Origin: Cylindrobasidium torrendii FP15055 ss-10
Lineage: Eukaryota > Basidiomycota > Agaricomycetes > Agaricales > Physalacriaceae
Length of the DNA stretch: 64,000 bases
Assembly: GCA_000934385.1 (NCBI GenBank)
Contig: KN880519.1
Coordinates: forward strand, 1 to 64,000
Direction: 5' to 3'
Below, in pieces: positions 1-9,408 of the stretch (its first letter is position 1; every line of letters begins with the position of its first letter). The notes under the pieces were generated by a model. That model made no database searches and was not told the DNA's origin. It saw only the letters and a list, made by a program, of their open reading frames with translations. The translations under genes and the position numbers were made by a program.

Positions 1-435
1 TAGGTAAATGCGCCTTAAGTTAGGCGCGGTCGTGTTATTCACACGAAGTTAGTCAGATTGAGTTAAAGTTGTGTATTGGATGCCGTCTACTTTACGAGTA
101 CATCGTATTTATACTATTTGCTAGACTATCTACTCGAGCCGTCTAGCATCTTCAATGCTCTTCGAGTCGTGAGTAGTGTCTTCAAGTAACTACTCTCCTT
201 CTTGAGAACCTTCTAGTGCGTTCTCGTTGTACTTAAAGGAGATAAGATTGATGTTAACGACTTATCTAATCTAGCTAAATGTATCTATCCATGACAATTA
301 CTTCTGGGCGCTTCCAAACTCAGTAAAAAGACAGATGGGGATAGCTCGAGGAATTCAGCGAAATACAGATGAAAGATCGAAAATGTTCTTGTACCAAGTG
401 CTCTCAGCTCTCAGTCAAAAATTCGATATCAATAG
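1..435. other. intergenic, no gene seen
   Basis: No credible coding exon is visible. The stretch is AT-rich and has several short inverted repeats: GCGCCT/AGGCGC near bases 11-28, and GAGTAGT/ACTACTC around 170-200. It may be 3' flank of a gene outside the window or degenerate repeat DNA. No transposon family is recognised. Confidence 0.4.
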
Positions 436-524
436 TACGACCGGTCTGATTTGAACAGACATCTTCAAATGGCTTGCAACGAGTGCAAGTCTGGATGACG
501 CTCTACGAGCTGAGCTACGGTCGT
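436..524 (-). tRNA. tRNA-like sequence, possibly intron-containing or a relic
   Basis: On the minus strand there is a perfect 7-bp acceptor stem (ACGACCG/CGGTCGT), a 4-bp D stem (GCTC/GAGC) and a perfect 5-bp T stem (GTCTG/CAGAC) around a 7-nt TTCAAAT loop. The span of 88 nt is about 16 nt longer than a normal type I tRNA, so an anticodon-loop intron is possible. The middle contains a strong hairpin (CTTGCA/TGCAAG). I could not fold a clean 5-bp anticodon stem with U33, and the D loop lacks the usual GG. It is therefore either an intron-bearing tRNA whose anticodon I cannot assign, or a decayed copy. Confidence 0.4.
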
Positions 525-761
525 CTGACACATCCGAAATGCAATTGAATCTGTCATATCCGCTTGAGTCCGGGTATTTCGAGTCATCATGAGCATTCCT
601 CTGATTTCTCTCACCCGGCGCTCGAGTATTCTTACGACAGCATGTGAACAAGCAAGGTGAAGGGCGACGAGCAAAAGATGTACATACACAAACAACGAAG
701 ATACACAATAAGGATACAACTACGCTACTACTCCTCGAAGCACAAATGCCTTACTATACTG

Positions 762-2741
762 CTACTCCCCGAAGCTCCAGATCCTCACCACATTATCATC
801 CCCACCGCTCACAATCCTCTCCTCCCCGATGGCTAGACAACTCACGGCTGCCTGGTGCCCAACAAGGGTCGCAATGCAGCGACCATCCTCTCTGCTCCAG
901 ACCTTGACAGTGCGATCGTGTGACGCACTCACCACCCTCGTCTTATCCACCTCGACGCCCCAAACACCCTCGATGTGTCCGAAATACGTCTTGAGAGTCT
1001 TGCCCGTGCCCTTCGCCTTCTCCCTCTCCTCGACATTGTCCGCTGAACCCGAGTCTTCTGCGTACACGCCCGTACCCACATCCCACTCCTTGATAGTGTT
1101 GTCGAGGGAGCCGGTGATGAGAATCCCTTCTCGAAGCCGTATACTCTGTACTTGCGCGACATGGCCTTGCAAGATGCGTGTGCATGTCCTGTCGCGGAGA
1201 CACCATTCGCGGATAGTGCCGTCATCGCTGCCGCTGAAGAGCCTGCGCGTCTCCTCACCTGCGCCGTCGCCATCGAGTTGCACAGCGTTGACCCAGTCGG
1301 TATGTCCCGCCAGTGTGAACGTATACCCTCCCGCTTCTGTACTCCAAACCTTGACCAGTCCCTCAACACCCCCGCTCGCTAGAATATTCCCTCTGAAATG
1401 CAAGGAAACGACACCTTGGGGATGTGCGGGCAGCGTTCGGATGAATTCGCCTCTCCGCCAATCCCAGACCTTCAGCGTCCCATCCATTCCACCAGTGATA
1501 AGCTTGACATCGTCGAACTGCAGCGCACGGACAGCCCGAGTGTGTCCGGTGAGACAGTGTAGCTGTGCGCCAGTGTTCATATTCCAGACACGGACGGTGC
1601 GGTCGTACGAGCCACTGATGAGGACGCCAAACGAGGGATGGACTTCGTCGCTGTACTGCACACACATGACACCATCCGTGTGTCCCTTGAGCTCAGCCAC
1701 CGTACATCTGCCTCGTCGCCAATTTTGCTCTACAGTCATGCGCTCCGAGTAGACATCTTTCCATGGGCGCAAAGCTGGTCGCAGGCGTGCACGTTTAGCT
1801 GCTGGCGGCGCCTCTTCCGAGTCTTGAGATGACGAGCAAGGTGAGCCCGCCCGTTTGCGTTTCTTTTCGAGGACAGGGAGGCTCCAGCCGCACTTTTTGC
1901 AGCGCTGGCCGATGTGTTGTTCGCAGATGCCGCGCCAGAGGACGTCGTCGTCGGCCAGACAGCGCCAGCGCTTGCTGACTTGCGCTGCTCGACAGAGACT
2001 TGTTGCATCGAGATACCCTGCCACCTTGAGCGACACCTCTCTTGGAAGGACAGCGAAAGGGTCGATACGAATGAGTTGGGAGAGTTGTTCGGTGAGCAGG
2101 GAAAGTTGGGAGAAGCAACACATGGTGAGGAGGCCTTGTAGGATGAGTGCACGGCGCGAATGCGGAGAGGCAGAGAAGTTGGACCAAATCTGCGAAATGG
2201 ACGAGCGGTCATCTTCAGGTAGCGCATCTAGGCTCTGAAATGAAAAGGGAAAAAAGGGAAATGAAATCAGGGCGATCCCAAGGAACTGTCAAGAAAGATA
2301 ACGCACCTGTTGGAGCTTAAGATTTGTGCCCTCGTCTGCCATACGCTGGTGCCGGACACACAGCTTGCGCGCCGGGGCGGCGTCTACGCCCCGAGCCCGC
2401 GCCTTCCACTGGCCCTCGATCCACTCTGCACCGCCCTCATGCGGCTTACCGTCTTCCGCAGGCGGCGACGCCCGCCATAGCACCTCCGGCGTCTCTTGTG
2501 TTGTATGCAGCAGCTCGTGGTGCGGCTGTACTGGCCCGCCGCCGTCCTCGTCGCTGTGCTCTCCGTTTGTATGCAGCAGCTCATTTGTCTGCGCCTCGGA
2601 TGTACTGCCCGCTCGGCCAGTCCCAGCGCTCCAAGCTGTATGCGCCTCTGGCTCTGTCGTCTGATGAGCGGCAGGCATCGTCGAAACCCGCGGCGCGGGC
2701 ACCGTGTCGCAGAGGCTCGCTTGGCGTTTGCTCGAGCTCAT
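762..2741 (-). CDS. MET30: F-box/WD40 protein, MET30/SCON-2 type (SCF substrate receptor)
   Basis: This is a predicted SCF ubiquitin-ligase receptor of 635 aa. There are two exons, with a 72-nt phase-0 intron at 2235-2306 (donor GTGCGT, acceptor TTTCAG). The first 145 residues are low-complexity. An F-box follows at about 205-255, with the core LPREVSLKVAGYLDATSL. After a basic linker comes the block WKDVYSERMTVEQNWRRGR, then GHTDGV, and about seven WD40 repeats to the C terminus with repeated GHT...SGS.D.TV..W signatures. The linker block and the order of domains match fungal MET30/SconB/SCON-2, which bind Met4-type bZIP activators and control sulfur assimilation and the cell cycle. The WD repeats alone would also fit other FBXW proteins. 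The start is the first ATG of the exon and is not independently supported. Confidence 0.82.
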
Positions 2742-4341
2742 CGTTCCAGTCCAGGGTCAACTTGTGATTCTTTGAAGTAGTGGGAGTAGAAATGAAGCCC
2801 GAATCCGTTTGTCCTAGTCAGAGAATGGGTGTGGCTGGGATGAGTGGACCGTTGGATTGGCGAAAAGTCAAATAGCCTTCTTGACTAAGAAGCCGTCCGG
2901 GGCGTATAAGTGGTGTCCTCGCCGGCCTCCGCTCGTGATTGACTCCGGTGGAGAATATGGGTAGATGGGTGAGCGAAAGAGAGAAGCAGCTCGAAATGAA
3001 AAGACGATGAGGATGGTGTGCTCGTCCGCCTGATGTGATCCGCCCGCTTCAAAGCGTTCGTCTGTCTTGCGTAGAGGAGCCTTGTTTCCGCCGTATATGC
3101 ACTTCTATCGAGTTTTTGCGCCCGATGGATGTTGAGTCCAACTGAAAGACGAGTCGTGGTGAAAGGGAAAGAGAGAGATGGGTGCTGGAGAGGCAAAAAG
3201 TCCCGCTACTGCCTCCGAACCCGCGCCGGAGCCCCATTTAGATGCCATATCGCGTCATCCGCACGCCTTGCCCTATCAATTCCATGTTGATTTCATGGCT
3301 CTTGCGACTGTCTTTGCACAAAAAAATTGGGCATCGCCTCGAATCACTGGACAGGTCATCGCGGAGGAGTGGTGTGGATAGGAAAGCGAGCAGCGCGAGG
3401 AAATTTTTACCGCGCAGGCGAGAAGGTGCGAATGCCAAAAACGCCATAATAACCTCCCTTCACTATCACTCATTAGTTAGCCCTTCGCTTTGCCGTTCTT
3501 CTTTTGAATGTGCATTGCGCCATCTCCCATAGCCGCTTCCATGCCCGTCTTATGTCACGGCGTTACCAAGAGACCCAACACATAGCATACATGACTTAGC
3601 GGGATGGCGCGCCTCGGGGCGAGATGGCGCAACATTCTATATACGCAGACGACAGCCCTCGAGCGGGATTTTCGCTACCCTTCGACACTGCTTCGACACG
3701 TACTCTGTTCGTCCCTCGTGCCCAAGACTGTGAAATCAGCTGGCATTATTGATACACTGAACGCATCGCCCTGCCAGAACTGCGTTACATCGCTGCCTCA
3801 TCGGGAAAATGCCCCTCAAGTCATCCGAGTTTCACCTTCATCCGTTCTTCGTCGGTGTACACGCAAAGGCTAAAGCCCCTTGAGTGTGTAAGCTGATAAC
3901 GGACTGGGAAGGTGAACATCGCGCAATCCTCTCGTGGCCCGGATCTATCTAGGTCTATTCCGCACCGAACCAGTCCTCCTCCAACTTCAAGCATCAGATT
4001 CTGAATCAAGGTTCTCTTTATGTACACCGTGCGCAAGTCCATCGACCGGTCCTTCGTGCATCAGCCTACAATCGTGGTACGTGATGCCATTCTTGCCTTG
4101 GCTTTCGCTACATTCGGACAGCTTTTAGAACACATTCACGAATACGTTCCCATGAGTTCGAAGCAACTGATTTCATATCGGATATCAACTCATCCTGTGA
4201 AGCTCCAACGAAGCTCAGCTTGAATTTGCATCTTCTTGCATCTATCCTCCTTCACAATTCTTCACGTCCGGCCTCGCCAGTACCCGTCCGCCGACCCGCC
4301 CGCGCTTCGCTTGCTGGCACTAAGGGCGCCTCTCAACACGT
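2742..4341. other. intergenic, no gene seen
   Basis: About 1.6 kb between the 5' end of the F-box gene and tRNA-Gly. Open frames are short and lack conserved motifs. The part next to 2742 is presumably the 5' UTR and promoter of the F-box gene. The rest shows nothing I can name. Confidence 0.4.
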
Positions 4342-4412
4342 GCATTAATGGGGTAGTGGTAACCTGGGTCGTTGCCATCGACCCGCCGGGGGTTCGATTC
4401 CCTCTTAATGCA
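4342..4412 (+). tRNA. tRNA-Gly (anticodon GCC)
   Basis: The complete cloverleaf can be read. The acceptor stem is GCATTAA/TTAATGC, the D stem GGGT/ACCT around AGTGGTA, the anticodon stem GGTCG/CGACC around TTGCCAT (anticodon GCC), and the T arm GGGGG-TTCGATT-CCCTC, with discriminator A. Introns are absent and CCA is not encoded, as in eukaryotes. Confidence 0.95.
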
Positions 4413-4437
4413 TTGTGCATGAGAGTGAACAGCGTCG

Positions 4438-4442
4438 TTTTT
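4438..4442 (+). terminator. Pol III terminator of tRNA-Gly
   Basis: A run of five T residues begins 26 nt after the tRNA 3' end, as expected for RNA polymerase III termination. Confidence 0.7.
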
Positions 4443-4472
4443 GCCGCAGTGGGGTCTGAGTGCGCTGAATTT

Positions 4473-4526
4473 GAACTTTGAACTCCGAATCCTCAAGCTT
4501 GAAGCTTAAGGCTTCAAGCTTCAAGC
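4473..4526 (+). repeat. 54-bp direct repeat, left copy flanking MITE copy 1
   Basis: This 54-bp segment, rich in AAGCTT-like words and beginning GAACTTTGAACT, recurs at 5138-5191 with the same length and two mismatches. The two copies bracket the MITE at 4528-5135 almost exactly. It is far too long to be an ordinary hAT target-site duplication. Confidence 0.85.
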
Positions 4527-4527
4527 C

Positions 4528-5135
4528 TAGGGTGCGGACCTATGCTCCCCGGGGGGTACAGTACCGGTACCGTACCTATGCCCAATTTAGGGGGGGTGTA
4601 CCGTACCGTACTGTACCGTACTGTACCGGCACATGAAAACATGTGACCTGCGCCACACCCCGCGTTTTGCTTGTTTTTTGCGCTGTTTCCCGGGATTTCT
4701 TGTTTTTGCGTGCATATTACACTACCAAGGGTATAATAGGACATAGTTCAACGCTGATGGGCCCCAAAATCACAGGATTTGGCCTCACAATGGCTCTGGA
4801 TTTAGACACCTTTTGGAGCAGCCTCACAATGGCCCAATGACTTTGAAGTTGCTTCAAAAGGTCTTCAATAGCACCTTTTAGCCACGTGCCAGAGTTATAG
4901 CCCTTGGGAACCCCAATAAGAGCCATGCCACTCCCCCCAATGTCGTTGGGCGCCCGCCGATCATGCCGCCGCCCGCCCCGCGCCGTGATCCCAAGCATGC
5001 ACAAGATATGGTCACGTGAATGCATCATGTGATAGGTACCATACCTACCCTCCCGGCGGGGGGTGTACAGTACATGGTACGGTACCGGTACTTATGCTCG
5101 GTACCTATGTTTTGGGGGTTAGGTCCGCCACCCTA
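4528..5135 (+). mobile_element. hAT-like MITE, copy 1 (non-autonomous DNA transposon)
   Basis: The element is 608 bp. Its terminal inverted repeats are TAGGGTGCGGACCTA (left, one G missing) and the complement of TAGGTCCGCCACCCTA (right). Inside the ends are GTACC/GGTAC-rich subterminal blocks and no transposase. Copy 2 at 41990-42614 is highly similar over its length, with small indels and mostly C/T and A/G differences. Copy 1 has no matching 8-bp duplication at its edges and instead sits between two 54-bp direct repeats. The short open frames inside it are not conserved coding. The hAT assignment rests on the TA-GGG termini and on copy 2's 8-bp duplication. Confidence 0.8.
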
Positions 5136-5137
5136 CT

Positions 5138-5191
5138 GAACTTTGAACTCTGAATCCTCAAGCTTGAGGCTTAAGGCTTCAAGCTTCAAGC
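5138..5191 (+). repeat. 54-bp direct repeat, right copy flanking MITE copy 1
   Basis: Matches 4473-4526 at 52 of 54 positions by eye, in the same orientation, beginning 3 bp beyond the right end of the MITE. Confidence 0.85.
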
Positions 5192-5836
5192 TTGGACCTC
5201 GTAGGAAACAGGGCTTTTTGTTGGCACTCGAGGCCATGGACTCTAGATTTTCTCAAGAGATGCTTTCCAATGGTGCAAACTTCAGACTCGCAGTGGGAGA
5301 GGATATTTTAACTACGCATATTGTGATCTCCTCTTTTCTTGATCCTCAACATGAATGGAGCTAAACACACCTCCCGAGAGCCGAATTCCCGGTCCCCACG
5401 CTTGTGCTCCGATTTTCACCTCGTCTCAACAGTGCTTTACTGAATAATTGCGCTCATAAGTAGTAGTCCAAGCCTTGGAATTCCTGCACCAAAGAAAACA
5501 ACAGCATCCACAGATCCAATCAGGAATGGCTTATCCAGAACAATCACCTTATACGGCCGGTCTAACTTGAACATCAACATTCAAGGTCTCACAATATGAG
5601 GATATATCATATTGATGTTTTACATGCTGAGGGCTTTCTACGGTCGTGTCTTTGCTGTGTGAATAGATACCAGTGACTGCGAGTTTCTGATGGTCCGAAT
5701 ATCCAGTTGCTGAGTGTGGTCAAAGATGGGCTTGAGCTTTAAAATGTTGCTACAAACCTCTCGTCAAGCGCAGTGGCACGAATATCCTGATCGACGCCCC
5801 CAGTGAATAGCACGCCTTGACGTCATTTCATCCATT
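5192..5836. other. intergenic, no gene seen
   Basis: This 0.6 kb holds only short open frames without recognisable motifs. The distal part is the likely promoter and 5' UTR of the Nudix gene. Confidence 0.4.
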
Positions 5837-7236
5837 ATGGTCATGTTGTCTCGTGCTCTCACGAACTCTCTTCTTGCGGTCACTACTCCCTCCCTCACGC
5901 TGTCCGCACATTGTTCTCATCGTTCGACGCGTCAGATTGCCTTTGCACTAGGAACCGCGTACTTTCTCAGCGGAAGGTGCGTGTCAACTTCGAGTTCGAA
6001 AAGAGCGACGCGGGTGTACGGGGGAGATGGACAGATACGCGGACGCCCCGGCTCCCTGTACGTGTCTAGAGGAGATGCTCATACGTCTTGTGTAGACATA
6101 TCAGCACGAAATCCGAATCCGACGCTCTGCCTCAACCAGTGAAAGCAAACATGTCCGGTCAACCGAAAGTGTTGTCGTCCGTCGACTTGCCCACGGACCA
6201 GGCGAAGTGGATTAGTTTAAAGAAAATCACATATAGAGATGCGGAGGGAAAAGAGGTGTGTAACTCTTTTCTGCGTTGATGTCTCCTCATGCACCGGCGG
6301 CTGAGGTTTCCACATTGCCCACCGCTTTCCCTCGACACGCATACCCCAATGCATCTGTCCCACCCCCTTCGCCATTGTATACTCAGATCCCTTTTCCAGC
6401 GTCCCTGGGAATGCGCCGAACGCCGTACAAGAAAGTCTACCGGAGTCGATGGTGCGTACCTCTGCAGTCATTCCTTCCTCAATATGTTGCTCACCCATCC
6501 TGTCTGCCTGTCTAGCTGTGGCGATGCTGGCCATGATCAAATCCAAAACGAACGCATTTCCATTGTCCACGGTCATCATCGAGCAGTACCGTCCGCCCAT
6601 TGATGCCTTTGTTGTTGGTGTGTCTGTTTTCCATCTTCTCTCCCACCTTCCGTATTCATCACTATCGTTTATCTCGTGTCTGCTTCTTCCTCATATTGCT
6701 CTGTTGTGCATGCGAGTTTGCTAATGTTTGTCTCCGCAGAACTCCCCGCGGGTCTCATAGACGAAGGCGAGTCTGCCGAAGACGCTGCACTGCGCGAGCT
6801 GGTCGAGGAGACCGGATTCAAGGCAGAGCGCATCATCGAGTCGTCTCCTGTCATCGTCAGTGACCCAGGTGCGCTCGCCAACCTCTACTTTCATTTGCGA
6901 GGGCATGGTCACTGAACCGTGTGCACTCTACGCTAGGAATGACAAACGCAAACATGAAACTCGTGCTTCTGAGCGTGACGCTCCCAGGGGAGATGGAGAC
7001 CCCGGAGGCACAGCTCGAGGCTGGGGAGTTCATCACGAAGCGCGTCGTGGCGCTGGCGGACCTCAACGAGGAGCTGAAGGGTGCGTTGAGCCTGTCATTC
7101 CCGGTAACTTCTGGAATATAACTTATGGTTCATTGTAGCATACGATAAGCGTGGGTTCGTCGTTGATGCTCGGCTTTCCCACTTTGCTCAGGGATATGAC
7201 CTGGCGAGGAGGGTCAAGGAAGGGGAGTTTGCTTGA
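5837..7236 (+). CDS. YSA1: ADP-ribose pyrophosphatase, Nudix family (YSA1/NUDT5 type)
   Basis: A Nudix hydrolase predicted to cleave ADP-ribose and other ADP-sugars to AMP plus sugar phosphate. Seven exons give 271 aa: 5837-5976, 6105-6255, 6400-6451, 6516-6617, 6740-6868, 6937-7080, 7139-7236, and all junction phases agree. The conserved start of the domain reads [17 protein letters not shown], and the Nudix box begins [17 protein letters not shown] and continues VEETGF, with the expected G, E, RE and EE-G residues. QYRPP precedes the box, as in NUDT5. The first exon encodes about 46 residues rich in R, S, L and A with no acidic residue, which fits a mitochondrial presequence. An internal ATG at 6151 would give a cytosolic form. 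The domain identity is firm and the leader exon is inferred. Confidence 0.85.
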
Positions 7237-8118
7237 AACGGTTGAATGTAACACAAGGGAATGTAAGGGAATATGAGTACGAGCTTCTCAGAGTGCCCCA
7301 GTGTGTGGAATCAAGTATGAATGCATATCTGTACTTACGTAGACGCTAGTTGACGCAGGAAAACAACGCTTAATGTAGGGCAAGTCGCATGCTGTGAGTG
7401 GCACATGCCTAAATCGGGATCTGAGGATTAATACTGAATCCTGATACACCGTTTTTGGACTAGTGTATAATTATTTGTATCACGTTGCTCTTAGGGACTT
7501 GGCTTTCTAGATCTCAGACCGCCAACTTGTTCAGTAGTGGCAGCCAGACTCAGCTTCATATCCGAGGAGTGTGATATTGCTAACAAGGGCTTAGGGCTTA
7601 GAGAGGAGCAACCTGATCGTTGTTTTACTCAGAAAGACCAAATGTAGAGAGCTTCTGATGCTTCTTCCCGCTGCCCGCATGCTTAGCACTTGCCTGCATT
7701 ACCCCAAATGGATTCCAACGCCCTGCAAACATTTTGACTTGGCGGAAGGCGAGCAAGGGACCACATATATTTAATTTTCAAGATCGATCCTGGGTTGGGG
7801 ACGCAAATTAGCCACAGCCATTGACGTTTACGCGTATACGAGCCGTCGAATGAATTGGTGTTCACAAAGAACGTGGACGGCATGCGTCATCAAGTAGATT
7901 TGTGCGAGAGTTTGACAGTGCTGAGTGGGGACACTGGAAGTATTGCTGCCAGTGAACTTTGAAATTTGAAGCCTTGGGAAATGATGAGTTTGAGGGCAGC
8001 TTAAATACCGTCTGTCAGTGCGCTAAGGAGGATTCGCATTCCGGATTCAAACAAAGCAGTGAAGATAACTGGCAGTATATAAGATGAGGACTAGTGCGCT
8101 TGCGTCTTTCCTTGCGCA
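7237..8118. other. intergenic, no gene seen
   Basis: 3' flank of the Nudix gene and promoter of the C2H2 gene. No exon or repeat could be supported. A TATATAAG-like stretch lies near 8076, about 40 bp before the next start codon. Confidence 0.4.
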
Positions 8119-9199
8119 ATGTCCTTCTCTGACGACAACGACTGGATGGCCTTTCTGCTGGAGGCTGAGGAACTTCGCTCTGAAAGGTGAAGGATGCCTG
8201 GTCGTCTATTCGCGTTTCCTTCCTCTTAACTGCTGCTTAGTCTCACGACGGACCTCCAGCCTGCGCCTGTTGGTTTTCCAAATGAACGTCCCGTGCATCA
8301 CACTTCAAGTGCATACGCTCCTGGATCTCTGAACGTCGACGCCTACGGTTCTGGAAACGACTTTGGCGCTCGAATGCACGGTCTGCAGCCCTTCGAACCT
8401 ACTACGGCACCACAGCATTCTGCCCAGTCCGGCCCCCTCAGTCCACACTTGGTGATTTCTTCGGCGCTAGACGTCGACACAGAAGAATCAGCAGTACCCC
8501 TAGCTTTCTACGCGATAGCCTCCGAGCCGTCCGACGTGTCCGGTGTGTACGCACCGCCGACCGACGCCGCCAATGCTACTGCTTCCCTGACTTCGAGCTA
8601 CGACACTTGGCCACAAACTTTGTCTGTCGACCTAACACAGAACCCACTATCGGGTGCTATCTACCAGAACACGCTATGGCCAACTGGGACTGCCTCCCAA
8701 ATCTCGAGCTTGAGTGGGTCCTCGCCGTCTCCGTCGCTATTCTCCCCGTCGACGTCGACTGTCGGCGACGGCCGAACTATGGATTGGGCACCAACTTTCC
8801 AACAGCTTGTACTATCTTCGGGTGCGTCGACACACGCCCCTCAGCTAGCAATGTCCCAGCCTGATCCCCTGTGTTCCGACAACTTTAGGCGCGCGCCTCG
8901 CTGAACGGAATATCGGGCGCCCCACCCCACTACACAAGGCGTACTCTTGCAACGTTTGCCATGGCACATTCACTAGGCGGGACGCGGCATCTCGTACGTG
9001 CCCTCTTTGATGTTTAAATGAATTTTCCGTATTAATTTTTCTTGGTTTCGTTTCTGGATGCGTAGGTCATTACAGGGAGAAACATGGTGGCGCACTTATC
9101 CCACCTTGCCCTCACTGTGGGAAGAGGTACAGGGACACAAGCTCGCTCTGTCGTCACAAGAAATTGAAGCACCCAGTCAACAAGTCCCTCGGCCTGTGA
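8119..9199 (+). CDS. small C2H2 zinc-finger protein (putative transcription factor)
   Basis: Four exons (8119-8186, 8241-8821, 8889-8993, 9066-9199) give 295 aa, with phases consistent at all junctions. The first ~230 residues are Ser/Thr/Pro-rich and acidic at the N terminus (MSFSDDNDWMAFLLEAEEL), resembling an activation region. The C terminus carries two adjacent C2H2 fingers. The first has CNVC followed by HYREKH, and the second has CPHCGKRYRD followed by HKKLKH. The third intron is needed to leave a frame that otherwise stops at 8904 and to enter the finger-coding frame. DNA binding is inferred from the fingers. No orthologue is recognised and the target genes are unknown. Confidence 0.75.
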
Positions 9200-9408
9200 A
9201 GCTTCACGATTGATTTTTTATAATTTCATCCATTTTTATTTTTATTTAGACATACGATGTAAAGACGGTTGGATTCCGGAGAAGTAACTACAATATTCAC
9301 AACTGCTTAGGATTGACTGAGCATGACTTTCTTACGCCAATCAAAGTTTTCGAAATACCTATTGTACACTAGTATTACATATCGTATTATTTCGCCGTCC
9401 ATGACGAC

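Noticed and set aside
829..1752. Long plus-strand open frame of 307 codons opposite the F-box/WD40 gene
   Set aside because: It is the antisense of WD40-coding exons. Composition is Ser/Cys/Pro-rich without motifs, while the minus strand has clear WD repeats.
4514..5028. Open frames inside the MITE, also found in copy 2
   Set aside because: Shared only because the element is repeated; short and without transposase features.
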